Below, piece by piece: positions 38,045 through 46,598 of a DNA stretch of 64,000 nt (position 1 is the first letter of the stretch; every line of letters starts with the position of its first letter). The DNA comes from CBDEGU01 sp965238045 (GTDB lineage Bacteria > Acidobacteriota > Terriglobia > Bryobacterales > UBA6623), in NCBI GenBank assembly GCA_965238045.1, contig CBDEGU010000012.1:1674001-1738000 (forward strand), given 5' to 3'. Both the position numbers and the translations under genes were made by a program. The notes under the pieces are model-generated. The model did not search any database and was not told the DNA's origin. It saw only the letters and a program-made list of their open reading frames with translations.

Positions 38045-38953
38045 ATGACTCGACGTGAATACCTGGCGCTCGCCGCCGCGACTGGCTCCAGCGCCGTCTC
38101 CGCCAATACGAGCGCCGCGCCCGCCGCTCCGCCCGTCGTCAACGGCGCCGAACACGCCTGGGTTCTCCACGATCCCCGGTTCCCGCTCAACCGGCGATTG
38201 TCGAACTGCCCGAATAGTGATCCGAAGCGTGAATACTCGATGGACCATCTGCTTTCACAGATGGGAACCTATGGTATCGACAAAGTCGTCGTTAGCCACG
38301 TATGTAACTACGGTACCGACAACTCCTACCCGGCGCACATCTTAAAACAGCACCCCAGCCGCTTCGCCGCCATTGGACTGCTGGTCGGCTACCGGCTGCA
38401 CCGTCCCGGCGACCCGGAAAACCCCGGCCGCCTCGAACGCTTGGTCAAGGAGCAGGGGTTTTCCGGACTGCGTCTGAGTACGATCTACGACAAGGACGTC
38501 GTGTGGATGAACGATCCTCTCAGCTACCCGCTATGGAAGAAGGCCGAGGAGCTCGGAGCGGTCTTCAATATCTTTCTGGCGCCGAACCAGATTGCGCAAG
38601 TGGCCGACATGGCCCAGCGCTTCCCCGGCGTGAAGATCGTGATCGATCATTTCGCCATGATCGATATCACCCGTCCAGAGAGCGAAGGCATCGTCCCGCT
38701 GCTCAACCTCGACCGCTTCCCCAATGTCACGATTCGAACCTCGCTCCACAACCCCTCACGCGAGCAGATACCCTACCGCGATATGTGGCCCCACTTAGAG
38801 CGCGTCTACGACCGCTTCGGTCCCCGGCGGATGGTCTATGCCAACTTCTACGAACTGCTAATCATGAAAGATTTGATCCCATTTTTCACCGCCGAAGACA
38901 AGAAATGGATCCTCGGCGGCAACGCGATGGAGATCTATCGCTTCGACCGCTAA
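38045..38953 (+). CDS. Amidohydrolase-2 family protein with Tat-like leader
   Basis: 302 residues. The leader MTRREYLALAAATGSSAV is twin-arginine-like. The TIM-barrel body has VVVSHVCNYGTDNSYPAHILKQHPSRFAAIGLL, QGFSGLRLS, VKIVIDHFAM and a late RRMVYANFYELL. The usual N-terminal HxH metal motif is replaced by AEHAWVLHDP, so metal binding may differ from standard lactone hydrolases of this group. An AAGGAG site lies nine bases before ATG 38045. The tRNA and integrative element follow. Confidence 0.82.
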   Translation: MTRREYLALAAATGSSAVSANTSAAPAAPPVVNGAEHAWVLHDPRFPLNRRLSNCPNSDPKREYSMDHLLSQMGTYGIDKVVVSHVCNYGTDNSYPAHILKQHPSRFAAIGLLVGYRLHRPGDPENPGRLERLVKEQGFSGLRLSTIYDKDVVWMNDPLSYPLWKKAEELGAVFNIFLAPNQIAQVADMAQRFPGVKIVIDHFAMIDITRPESEGIVPLLNLDRFPNVTIRTSLHNPSREQIPYRDMWPHLERVYDRFGPRRMVYANFYELLIMKDLIPFFTAEDKKWILGGNAMEIYRFDR

Positions 38954-39022
38954 ACCGCGCGCCGCGACCCTGGCGCCGCCGCCCGGGACACGTCGAGGGC
39001 GCATGTTAGAATCACGCACAAG

Positions 39023-39098
39023 GGGCCCTTAGCTCAGCGGTTAGAGCTGCGGACTCATAATCCGTAGGTCGTAGGTTCGAATCCTACAGGGCCCACCA
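39023..39098 (+). tRNA. tRNA-Ile2 (anticodon CAU)
   Basis: A cloverleaf can be drawn: acceptor GGGCCCT pairs with AGGGCCC, followed by A and an encoded CCA. The anticodon loop CTCATAA has anticodon CAT, and the T arm contains GGTTCGAATCC. The overall sequence resembles the lysidine-modified isoleucine tRNA rather than initiator or elongator Met. Its 3' end is 22 bases from the integrase stop, so it is the likely attachment site of the element that follows. Confidence 0.93.
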
Positions 39099-39799
39099 TT
39101 CTTTTCAACAACTTACGGCTCAGTTCGCCCTCGCCGCTAGATCCTCGGTAGCCACGTTGGTAGCCACTGGGCTCAGAATCTCGTCCATTTGCGATGCAAC
39201 CTCCTTCTGGAGTGCGGGGATAACATGGCTGTATGTATTCATCGTAAGGCTGATCTGGCTGTGACCCAGCGTTTCCATTACCAACCGTGGATGCACCCCT
39301 TTGAGCAGCAGCAAGCTGGCGCAAACATGCCTGAGATCATGAAACCGCATCCGTCTCAATCCGCTTTTCTGTAGGAGTCTTTGAAAACGCTTCGTTACGT
39401 TGGTACCGTCGAGAGGTGTGCCGATCTTGGTTGTAAAAACGAAGCCGGTCTCCCGCCAGCGTGAGCCAGCAACCAAGCGTTCCTTCGCTTGCACAGCCCG
39501 ATGGCGCCAAAGAGCAGCCTTTAGAAACTGAGGTAGATATAGAGTTCGGCGGCTCTTCAACGTCTTGGGCTCGACGAGAGTGAGCTGCTTCTCGATACGC
39601 TGAAGCGCATAGCGCACGGTCAAAGTCCCCTGGTCGAGATCGACAGCGTCCCAGAGAAGCCCGAGCGCCTCTCCTTGGCGTAGCCCGACAGCGACAGCAA
39701 GGATAAAGAGTGCTTCGAGCCGATCTCCACCGATCGCGTCGAGGAACGACTGAACCTCTGAGGGAGTCATCGGCTGAACTTCCGGCCGCCGGACTTGTG

Positions 39800-41247
39800 G
39801 AGATTGTCCCGAATCTAGTTGAAGGTGGAAGGGCGGCGGTTCTCAAGCCCGGTTCTCTGAGAGAATCGAGCAAACCTTTCACCACAAAGGAGAACCGCCG
39901 TGAAGAAACGATATCACATTCTGGATTCCGCGAAGCAACAGCCAGTCAGCCCCAACGACCTCACCCGCCTGCTCAGCCAAAACTCCCAACTCATGCTGCC
40001 CTTGGTTGAACTGGTCGAGCAGTGCCGCGGAGCCGTCGACGAGGTTATCGACGTCACCGGCCGCGCCGCCATTCAAGCCGTGCTGGAACTGTCGGCGCAG
40101 CAAGTTACCGGTGGAAAACTTTCCCAGCCCGGCAAGAAGCGCCGCGGCGATGTGGTCCGCTGGGGCCGCCAGCCCGGTCGCGTCAAGCTCAGCAACCGCA
40201 AACTGCGCGTCAGCAAACCCAGACTGCGCAAACGCTCCGGCGGCGAGGTCAAAGTGCCCGCTTACGAAGCGATGCAGGACGACGAACGCCTCGGCGCGCG
40301 CATGCTCGACATTCTGATGAAGGGCGTCTCGACGCGCAACTATGCCGGGGTGATTGGCGCAATGGCCGGCACGGCCGGGGTGTCGAAATCCGCCGTCAGC
40401 CGGGAGGCAGTCGAGGCCGCCGAAAAGAGCATCGACGAAGTGCTCACGCGGCGCCTGGATGAGTTGGATCTGCTGGTGATCTACGTGGACGGTTTGATCT
40501 TCGCAGATCATGTAGTGCTTGCAGCGGTGGGCGTAGACCGTCAGGGCAACAAACATGTGCTGGGATTGCAGCACGCCGCCACTGAGAGCACAGCCGCCGC
40601 CGAAGACTTGCTGAGGGGCATGGTCGAGCGGGGAGTATCGACGGAGAAAAACAGGCTCTTCGTGCTCGATGGATCGAAGGCCCTGCGGGCGGCGGTGCGG
40701 CGGGTCTTCGGCAAAGTTCCGGTGCAGCGCTGCCGTGCTCACAAGCTGCGCAATGTCGTCGAGCGGCTGCCTAAGGCCGAGCGCGATCAGGCCAAAGCGG
40801 CGATCCGGGCCGCCTGGCGGCTGGGAGCCCAAGATGGACAAGCGCGGCTGGAGAAGCTAGCCCAGTGGTACGAGGGTGACTGGCCCGAGGCGGCGGTGAG
40901 TTTGCGCGAAGGCATGGAGGAGTGTTTCACCATCAACCGCCTGGGTGCGCCGCCGTCGCTGCATCGCTGCCTGGCGACGACGAACATCGTCGAGTCTCCT
41001 AACGCCGGGGTGCGGCGGAGAATGCGGCGAGTGACCCGCTGGAAGGACGCGGCCATGGTGTGTCGCTGGGCCACGGCTGCATTCCTCGATACCGAGAAAA
41101 GCTTCCGCAAGATCATGGGTTACAAGGATCTGTGGATGCTCGACGCCATCCTCAATCCGGCCAAGGCCACAGCAGCAAAGGCTGCCTAGTACAATGCTCT
41201 TTTACGCCGCCGCCCTACAAACCCTCAACTACGATTGGGACACTCTC
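39800..41247 (+). mobile_element. IS256-family insertion sequence with 8-bp target duplication
   Basis: 1,448 bp with one transposase. The ends, read inward, start GAGATTGTCCC on the left and GAGAGTGTCCC on the right, with further matches inside. GACTTGTG stands directly outside both ends (39,792-39,799 and 41,248-41,255), an 8-bp duplication typical of IS256. The preserved duplication and open transposase frame suggest a recent insertion. Confidence 0.95.
39900..41189 (+). CDS. IS256-family (mutator-type) transposase
   Basis: 429 residues without interruption. The N-terminal helical region is followed by the mutator-type catalytic core: LLVIYVDGLIFADH (first Asp), NRLFVLDGSKALRAAV (second Asp), VQRCRAHKLRNVVERLP and, later, TTNIVESPNAGVRRR (Glu). 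Full length for IS256. It is read opposite to the integrase it interrupts. Confidence 0.95.
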   Translation: MKKRYHILDSAKQQPVSPNDLTRLLSQNSQLMLPLVELVEQCRGAVDEVIDVTGRAAIQAVLELSAQQVTGGKLSQPGKKRRGDVVRWGRQPGRVKLSNRKLRVSKPRLRKRSGGEVKVPAYEAMQDDERLGARMLDILMKGVSTRNYAGVIGAMAGTAGVSKSAVSREAVEAAEKSIDEVLTRRLDELDLLVIYVDGLIFADHVVLAAVGVDRQGNKHVLGLQHAATESTAAAEDLLRGMVERGVSTEKNRLFVLDGSKALRAAVRRVFGKVPVQRCRAHKLRNVVERLPKAERDQAKAAIRAAWRLGAQDGQARLEKLAQWYEGDWPEAAVSLREGMEECFTINRLGAPPSLHRCLATTNIVESPNAGVRRRMRRVTRWKDAAMVCRWATAAFLDTEKSFRKIMGYKDLWMLDAILNPAKATAAKAA

Positions 41248-41680
41248 GACTTGTGGGGTGTCGACGAGTGCCGCAGCGTTTCGAGTAACGAGGCCCCACT
41301 TCTCCGCCTGGCCAAGCGCGACCCTGAGAACCGCGTGGATGTGTTGTATCGTTCGCGGACTCAGGTCCCGTTGCCTTCTTCCATTCAGAAAGGTTTGAAT
41401 CTGCTGCGGGTTCAGCCTGGCCAACCGGACGCGACCCAGTCCTGGAGTCAGATGGTGATTGACGATCCAAGAGTAGCTGCCGTAGGTTTTGGGCCGAACT
41501 CGCGGCTTGGCGCACTCCCTCAACCAATCAGACAGGAAATTGGCCACGGTTTGACGTTCGCCGGGTACTGGCAAGCCTAGCTGCCGGGACCGAAGGGCGA
41601 TCGTGAGCTTGTCTTGAACCTCTCTGCGAGTCTTTGCTGAGAAGACCTTCCGAACCCGCCTGCCGTCCTTCCATCCAAGG

Positions 41681-42730
41681 CTAACGGCAGCTCTCCAGCG
41701 ACCGTCCGACATCTTGTAGATGCTGCCTTCGTTTGCTCCGCGTTTTCTTTTTGGCATGCTGTTTTTTCTCCCTCTTCTTCTCCCTCCAGCGCTTTGTCCG
41801 AAGATATTGGCTACAGCGTTTGCACCACCTTTTGGTCGTCCGTCCTTCCGTTGTGTCGAGACGCTGCCCGCAGCGTTTGCATTCGACAAACCGCTTGCGG
41901 CCCGTCACCAGCTCGCGAGTCTGCAACCACATAGCCGCAAGCAAGGAATTGGGTGTCAGGTAGCGACCGATGCTCCCATCGTCTTCCAGCAGAACCCGTG
42001 GGGAACACTTTCCAGTGAGCTTTTCGTTCACGATTTTACAGATCGCCAGTTTGGCCGGTTCGATCAAGTCTCCCGGGCGTTGCTTTTGGAACCATTCGAC
42101 TTCGGTATTCACAACGTTTGCAAGTAGTCTGTACGATGGAATGAAATTACCTTTCGAGATTCTTCCCAGCAGCTTTGCCTGTTGACGCCGAACAATCTTT
42201 TTCACCCTCTCGTCGAGTTGCGCTTTCGGAATATCAATGACCAGTTCGACGCTCCGGTTGTCGTTCCGCCAATAGACATACGTTCTGAGTCTGCCCAGAT
42301 CGTCAAACTTAACCCCTTCCCATAGCTCCAAGATCGTCGCCAGTGTCCCAATCTCTTCTTCCCATGTCGAAAGTGCTTCACCACGAAAAAGGACCTGTTC
42401 CTTAAGATCGGGGTAATGGAGTGGCCCCCACAGCCCCAGCCAACCATACTGATTTGCAAAGCGCAGGATTGCGTCTTGGAGGTCTGGAGCATCCCGCAAG
42501 GCAGCGAACTTAAGGTACAGATCCGGGATGTCTTCCATCGGGCGATACGGCTTCGATTTCGTCTTGATCCGACCTGGAATGAGGAACGGCGGCATTGAGC
42601 CGGTGCGGCCCAAGTAAGGTGCGACCTCTGCCTTCGTATCCCAGACATAACCGCCGTGAGGAATACCCCACTGAAATCTCAGCTCGGGGGCGATTTCTTG
42701 ACTACGGTGTTGACTACGCATAACATTCAT
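41681..42730 (-). CDS. Element-associated protein with C-terminal zinc finger
   Basis: 349 residues with no signal or membrane segment. Most of the protein is mixed alpha/beta with no domain I can name. Near residues 280-310 is a zinc-finger-like pattern, CKRCGQRL and later WCKRCSQYL (C-x2-C twice). The tail is strongly basic (KKREKKQHAKKKTRSKRRQ). It overlaps the integrase start by 77 bases on the same strand, so the two are translated together. Its place suggests a role in integration, excision or element regulation. Confidence 0.7.
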   Translation of the reverse strand: MNVMRSQHRSQEIAPELRFQWGIPHGGYVWDTKAEVAPYLGRTGSMPPFLIPGRIKTKSKPYRPMEDIPDLYLKFAALRDAPDLQDAILRFANQYGWLGLWGPLHYPDLKEQVLFRGEALSTWEEEIGTLATILELWEGVKFDDLGRLRTYVYWRNDNRSVELVIDIPKAQLDERVKKIVRRQQAKLLGRISKGNFIPSYRLLANVVNTEVEWFQKQRPGDLIEPAKLAICKIVNEKLTGKCSPRVLLEDDGSIGRYLTPNSLLAAMWLQTRELVTGRKRFVECKRCGQRLDTTEGRTTKRWCKRCSQYLRTKRWREKKREKKQHAKKKTRSKRRQHLQDVGRSLESCR

Positions 42731-42786
42731 AGTTATCCGTACTCGCAGTGTACACTAGAGCGTAGTGGAAACACAAGGAGATCAGT

Positions 42787-42990
42787 GTGGCAAACAACTC
42801 GAAATTGCTCTTACGTTGTTCTGAAGCCGCGGAACGGCTTGGCCTGGGGCGCGCTCAGGTTTACCTGATGGCAGCGCGCGGTGAGTTGCCCGTAGTTAGG
42901 ATCGGCAAGCGTGCCGTGCGCATCCCAGCACAGGCGTTGGAGCAGTGGGTGGGCGAGCAGGTGAAGGCGGCTCAGGACCCCTCGTCGTGA
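42787..42990 (+). CDS. Excisionase-like MerR/AlpA helix-turn-helix protein
   Basis: 67 residues. The sequence CSEAAERLGLGRAQVYLMAARGELPVVRIGKRAVRIPAQALEQWV is the standard excisionase-family winged-helix fold. The GTG start at 42,787 has AAGGAG upstream. It is divergent from the zinc-finger/integrase pair, so the space between (42,731-42,786) probably holds both promoters. Confidence 0.85.
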   Translation: MANNSKLLLRCSEAAERLGLGRAQVYLMAARGELPVVRIGKRAVRIPAQALEQWVGEQVKAAQDPSS

Positions 42991-43133
42991 GGGCCCACGA
43001 GATCATAGAACCCGCTGACATTTACGAGGTCTCGACCGGGCGCGGCGGCCCGCTGCGGCGAAGGCGGAAGGGACTTGCAACCAAAAAAACAGAGAGGCCG
43101 CGCGGTGGACTCCGCGCGACCTCGGGAGTAGAA

Positions 43134-43325
43134 ATGATGAATCAGCACTCAGATAATAACACATTCCGCAAGCACTCGAAAATCGCTCTGGAAGGGCTCT
43201 GCGCGGGCTGCGCAACGCACGTTTCCGAACTGTGGGCGGAGCGCGACAAGCCGGTGTTTCGATGCGAGCTCTGCGCCGTATTGACGGAGACCATCGACGG
43301 TGTTTTTTGCTCCGGGACGGCGTAG
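43134..43325 (+). CDS. Small CxxC zinc-ribbon-like protein
   Basis: 63 residues, unrecognised. Two Cys pairs, LCAGCATH and RCELCAV, are spaced as in a small zinc ribbon. GGGAG precedes the ATG. The frame is open upstream but overlaps the excisionase gene. The next start overlaps or abuts its stop at 43,325-43,326. Confidence 0.5.
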   Translation: MMNQHSDNNTFRKHSKIALEGLCAGCATHVSELWAERDKPVFRCELCAVLTETIDGVFCSGTA

Positions 43326-43502
43326 ATGGATACGGAGAACCGGATACTCGCGGCGGCCGAAAAGTACGCTGTGCTTGGCTGGCGTGTCTTGCCGCTCTAC
43401 GGCATCGCTGGCCGCTCTTGCGCCTGTCCTCGGGGCACCGAGTGTCCGTCGCCGACCGCGAATTTCGCTGCTGGCAGCGGGGCGGATGTTGTCGCTACCT
43501 GA
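43326..43502 (+). pseudogene. N-terminal fragment of a Prim-Pol primase
   Basis: ATG 43326 begins ILAAAEKYAVLGWRVLPLYGI then CACPRGTECPSP, the start of a bifunctional primase/polymerase domain of the kind found in mobile elements. The frame stops after about 58 codons, before any catalytic residue, so this is a remnant. Confidence 0.65.
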
Positions 43503-43510
43503 CTAAGATT

Positions 43511-44317
43511 ATGACTACTCCTCTCGCCGCGGGAGGCATCCCGGATGCGCGTTACATTCGCGAGAAGATCCCCATAGTCAGAATTGCCTCAATGCTTGGG
43601 CTTGAAGTCTTCGAGAACCGGATGGTTCGATGTTGGCACACGGAGCGGCATCATAACGGCGACCGTACACCATCGGTCGGCGTCTATGCCCGCTACAACA
43701 AACTCAAGTGCTTTGGCAATGCCTGCGACGGCAAGCCACTCGGACCTATTGACCTTGTTGTGGATGTCCGAGAATGCACCCCGAAAGAGGCCATTCGCTG
43801 GATTGCACAGCGCTTTCCCGTGCCGCTGATACCGAAAGGCAAGCACCTCGTAAAGAAGACCGACCAAGTTGTCCGCTATGGGTTCGAGCGCCCCACCGAA
43901 TTATTGGTCCGCTCCGGTCTCTGGGCAAAGATGTCGCCACCAGCACGGGCGTTGGTGGTTGTGTTTGTTGAGCTGGTGGTCGAAAGCCACCGAGCGGAAA
44001 ACTGGGAGTTCAGTATTAGCTACCAGGGGCTCGGGCGCTACTCGGGGTTGAAGTCCTCCGCAAGCATCGCGAAGGGGCTTCAAGAACTCGAAGTTATCGG
44101 GTGGCTGCGGCGCTCGCGAGTACCGCCACCACGAGCCGGTCAGGGACCGTTGCGGGAGACGAACAAATATTTCATCACGCCCTTCTCTGACGCGGTGCGA
44201 GAACTGGCTAATTCCACCGTCAGCGAATTCCGCGAAGCAATCGACGAAGAACGCCAGATGCGAGCCGACCGGCGTGCCCGACGGACAAGAGCTTGGAGGC
44301 ACGCAAAGGCGAGGTAA
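43511..44317 (+). CDS. CHC2 zinc-finger protein with winged-helix tail, replication-related
   Basis: 268 residues from ATG 43511. The N-terminal 95 residues match a DnaG-type CHC2 zinc finger: IREKIPIVRIASMLGLEV, then VRCWHTERHHNGDRTPSVGVYARYNKLKCFGNACDG and PIDLVVDVRECTPKEAIRWIAQRF. The rest has a winged-helix-like region (FSISYQGLGRYSGLKSSASIAKGLQELEVIGWLRR) and a basic tail. No primase catalytic domain is present. Similar proteins sit in phage or plasmid replication modules. The IS1595 element begins 42 bases after the stop. Confidence 0.72.
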   Translation: MTTPLAAGGIPDARYIREKIPIVRIASMLGLEVFENRMVRCWHTERHHNGDRTPSVGVYARYNKLKCFGNACDGKPLGPIDLVVDVRECTPKEAIRWIAQRFPVPLIPKGKHLVKKTDQVVRYGFERPTELLVRSGLWAKMSPPARALVVVFVELVVESHRAENWEFSISYQGLGRYSGLKSSASIAKGLQELEVIGWLRRSRVPPPRAGQGPLRETNKYFITPFSDAVRELANSTVSEFREAIDEERQMRADRRARRTRAWRHAKAR

Positions 44318-44359
44318 GGTGGTGCGAACCAATTTCACGCTTCAATTGCTAAAGCGGCA

Positions 44360-45349
44360 GATGGGTATTCACTTGACTCAGGTGACCACAAGATGTAGGA
44401 TCTTGGAAAATGGAAGATTATCCGCGGAATCTGGCCGAGGTCGAGGCGCGTTTCGCCAACGAGCAGGCCTGTCGGGAGTATCTGTGTCAACTCCGCTGGC
44501 CGGAGGGTTTTCGTTGTCCGCGATGCGGGCATGACAAAACCTGGGCGGTACGCACGGTGCTGCTTATTTCAAGACACCCGCAAACCGCTCCAGAGCTGGT
44601 TTCGAGCCATGTGGTGGCTCACCAGCCAGAAGAACGGGGCCAGCGCACTGGGATTGCAACGAGCGTTGGGCCTGGGCAGCTACAAGACGGCCTGGACTTG
44701 GTTGCACAAGCTCCGGCGCGCTATGGTACGGCCCGGACGCGACCGGTTCAGCGGGCGCGTTGAGGTTGACGAGACCTACTTAGGAGCCCTGGAGGAGGGC
44801 GTGCGGGGCCGCCAAACCGACGCGAAAGCGCTGATTGCAGTAGCGGCCGAGGAAGATGGCGCAGGCATCGGACGAATTCGGATGCGCACGATTCCGAACG
44901 CCTCCGGGGACAGCTTGATGGCCTTCGTTGGCGAGTCGGTCGAACCCGGCAGCGTGGTCCACACCGACGGTTGGCTGGGTTACGGGCCACTCGAAAGCGA
45001 CGGCTATCGCCACGAGGTGAGCTACCTGGACGGGCAACCGGCGCGGGCCTCGGAACTGCTCCCCCGCGTTCATCGCGTGGTGTCGTTGCTGAAGCGCTGG
45101 ATACTGGGTACGCATCAAGGAGCCGTCAGCCACGAGCATCTCGACTCCTACCTCGACGAATTCACCTTCCGCTTCAACCGCCGCAAGTCCAGAAGTCGAG
45201 GCAAGCTCTTCTACCGCCTGGTGCAGCAGGCCGTCGCCGTCCAACCGGTGCCCTACAAGTCGCTGGTCGGAGGCACCGCAACACATGCTACGGACAACCA
45301 CAACATGTAGGGGCTATTTCAAAATACCTGAGTCAAGTGAATACCCATC
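44360..45349 (+). mobile_element. IS1595-family insertion sequence with 8-bp target duplication
   Basis: 990 bp with perfect 24-bp inverted repeats (core GGGTATTCACTTGACTC at 44,363, mirrored at 45,346). AAGCGGCA flanks it on both sides (44,352-44,359 and 45,350-45,357), the 8-bp duplication expected of IS1595. The transposase inside is damaged. A second, 5'-truncated copy is at 58,344-58,580. Confidence 0.93.
44410..45310 (+). pseudogene. IS1595-family transposase, internal deletion
   Basis: The first part (from ATG 44410) encodes the N-terminal region and half of a zinc ribbon (FRCPRCGHDKTWAVR). The reading then moves to another frame near 44,550 and continues as LFQDTRKPLQSWFRAMWWLTSQKNGASALGLQ, RVEVDETYLG, HTDGWLGYGPL and KSRSRGKLFYRLV to the stop at 45,310. 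The second CxxC pair of the ribbon, normally between these parts, is missing, so a deletion with frameshift removed it. The ISXO2-type catalytic domain is otherwise complete. Confidence 0.88.
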
Positions 45350-45477
45350 AAGCGGCAAACTGATACACGCTTCAAAATATGAAGAGATAATACTAGGTAA
45401 CAAGCAGCGCTCCTGCAATGGACGGGTACGGATATGGCGCGTACCGTCATATTCCCCGGATTGGACATCAGTAGGTC

Positions 45478-45972
45478 GTGCCCGAACGGCCCAAGCACCC
45501 ATACGCCCACCCCCGCTGCCCAGCCATAGCCGTCAAGCACGGGCGATGCGAGGCGCACCAGCAACCCAGCGCATACGAACAGCACCGGGGCACGGCAGCA
45601 CAGCGGGGCTATGACTCAGCATGGTCACGGTTCGCCAAGGGTTACAGACAGAGACATCCACTGTGCGCGACCTGCGAGCGGCAAGGTAGGGTAACGGCGT
45701 GTGAGCAGGTAGACCACCAGATACCACTGAGCGTATGGACTGGCGGCAAGTACGACGAGTCGAACCTGCAAGCATTGTGCTCGACATGTCACTCACGTAA
45801 AACGGTTTACGAAAGAGAAAGCAGATCGCGCGCGGACGGGGGGGTGGGGGGGGGTAGTGCCCCATGGCCCTACGTACGGCGCTCTCTGGCAGCGAAAGAG
45901 ATCAAGGCCATAGACGAGCGGGGCAACGTGCTGAGCGGTGGCCGTGGCGCGGTGGCTGAACAGCGGAGATAA
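45478..45972 (+). CDS. Phage-type HNH endonuclease
   Basis: 164 residues from GTG 45478. The N-terminus has Cys-rich PRCPAIAVKHGRCEAH. The HNH core follows: RHPLCATCERQGRVTACEQVDHQIPLSVWTGG, ESNLQALCSTCHSRKT. Such small HNH proteins sit just before the terminase genes in many tailed phages and help DNA packaging, which fits the next gene. After the core are two long G runs (45,840-45,856) encoding GGVGGG; the tail beyond them may be out of the original frame. Confidence 0.88.
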   Translation: MPERPKHPYAHPRCPAIAVKHGRCEAHQQPSAYEQHRGTAAQRGYDSAWSRFAKGYRQRHPLCATCERQGRVTACEQVDHQIPLSVWTGGKYDESNLQALCSTCHSRKTVYERESRSRADGGVGGGSAPWPYVRRSLAAKEIKAIDERGNVLSGGRGAVAEQRR

Positions 45973-46133
45973 CGAGCGGGACCGGCCGGCCGGGGGGGGG
46001 AGGGCGGGGTAAATCTCTAGGCCCCCCGAGCCCGAAACCGTTCTGGTAAGAGAATTTTTATAGTCGCAAGTTAGACCAGCCCTTGCGCGCGCGCGTGGCC
46101 AGCAGGTTTGCGACACAAAGCGAAAGAATACCC

Positions 46134-46598
46134 ATGGCCAAACCAGGACCCCAACCCGCAGCGTCTGGGCTAAAGCGGCTGAAGCGCAACCCTGGCCGCC
46201 GGCCGATCAGCGACGACGAGCCGAAGCCGCTTGTGTTGTCAGACGTACCGGAGCCGCCGGACTGGCTGAAGATCTACGCGAAGATCGAATGGCGCGTCTT
46301 AGCGCCGGAATTGCACCGCCTGGGCCTGCTCACCGTGGTTGACCAGACGGCATTCGCGGCGTACTGCCAGAGCTACGCTCGTTGGCGTTCGGCCGAGGAG
46401 TTGATGGGAGAAAGCGGGAACACGGTTATAGAAGGGACGGGAGTAGAGCGGCGCGCACCACAGGCGATCATTGCGCAGGCCGCGCTAGCCGACATGAACC
46501 GTTTTGGCTCACAGTTCGGGCTCTCGCCAAGCGCCCGGACCAGCATTCACGCCGCACCAACAGCCAAGGTCGAGAACAAATTTAAGAAGCTGGGATGA
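46134..46598 (+). CDS. Phage terminase small subunit, P27 family
   Basis: 154 residues from ATG 46134. MAKPGPQPAASGLKRLKRNPGRRP, PEPPDWLKIYAKIEWRVLAPEL, LLTVVDQTAFAAYCQSYARW and the end FGLSPSARTSIHA are the standard P27-type small terminase features. It should recognise DNA for packaging with a large subunit, but no large-terminase frame follows. This is the last recognisable phage gene. Confidence 0.92.
   Translation: MAKPGPQPAASGLKRLKRNPGRRPISDDEPKPLVLSDVPEPPDWLKIYAKIEWRVLAPELHRLGLLTVVDQTAFAAYCQSYARWRSAEELMGESGNTVIEGTGVERRAPQAIIAQAALADMNRFGSQFGLSPSARTSIHAAPTAKVENKFKKLG

Larger units (their letters stand above)
39120..41757 (-). pseudogene. Tyrosine-recombinase integrase, interrupted by IS256
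   Basis: The N-terminal 170 codons (41,757 to 41,248) include an arm-binding region (GSIYKMSDGRWRAAVSLGWK) and a SAM-like core-binding domain. The remainder (39,791 to 39,120) is the catalytic domain with VGLRQGEALGLLW (Arg), HDLRHVCASLLL (His-x-x-Arg), LGHSQ and TYSHV (nucleophile Tyr). Removing the IS and one target copy joins 510 and 672 bases into an intact 393-residue frame. The gene therefore appears to have been inactivated only by the insertion. It points its 3' end at tRNA-Ile2, as in elements integrated there. Confidence 0.93.

Noticed and set aside
39023..46598. Right attachment site (copy of the tRNA 3' end)
   Set aside because: I did not find the T-arm/acceptor sequence repeated in direct orientation anywhere downstream in the window.
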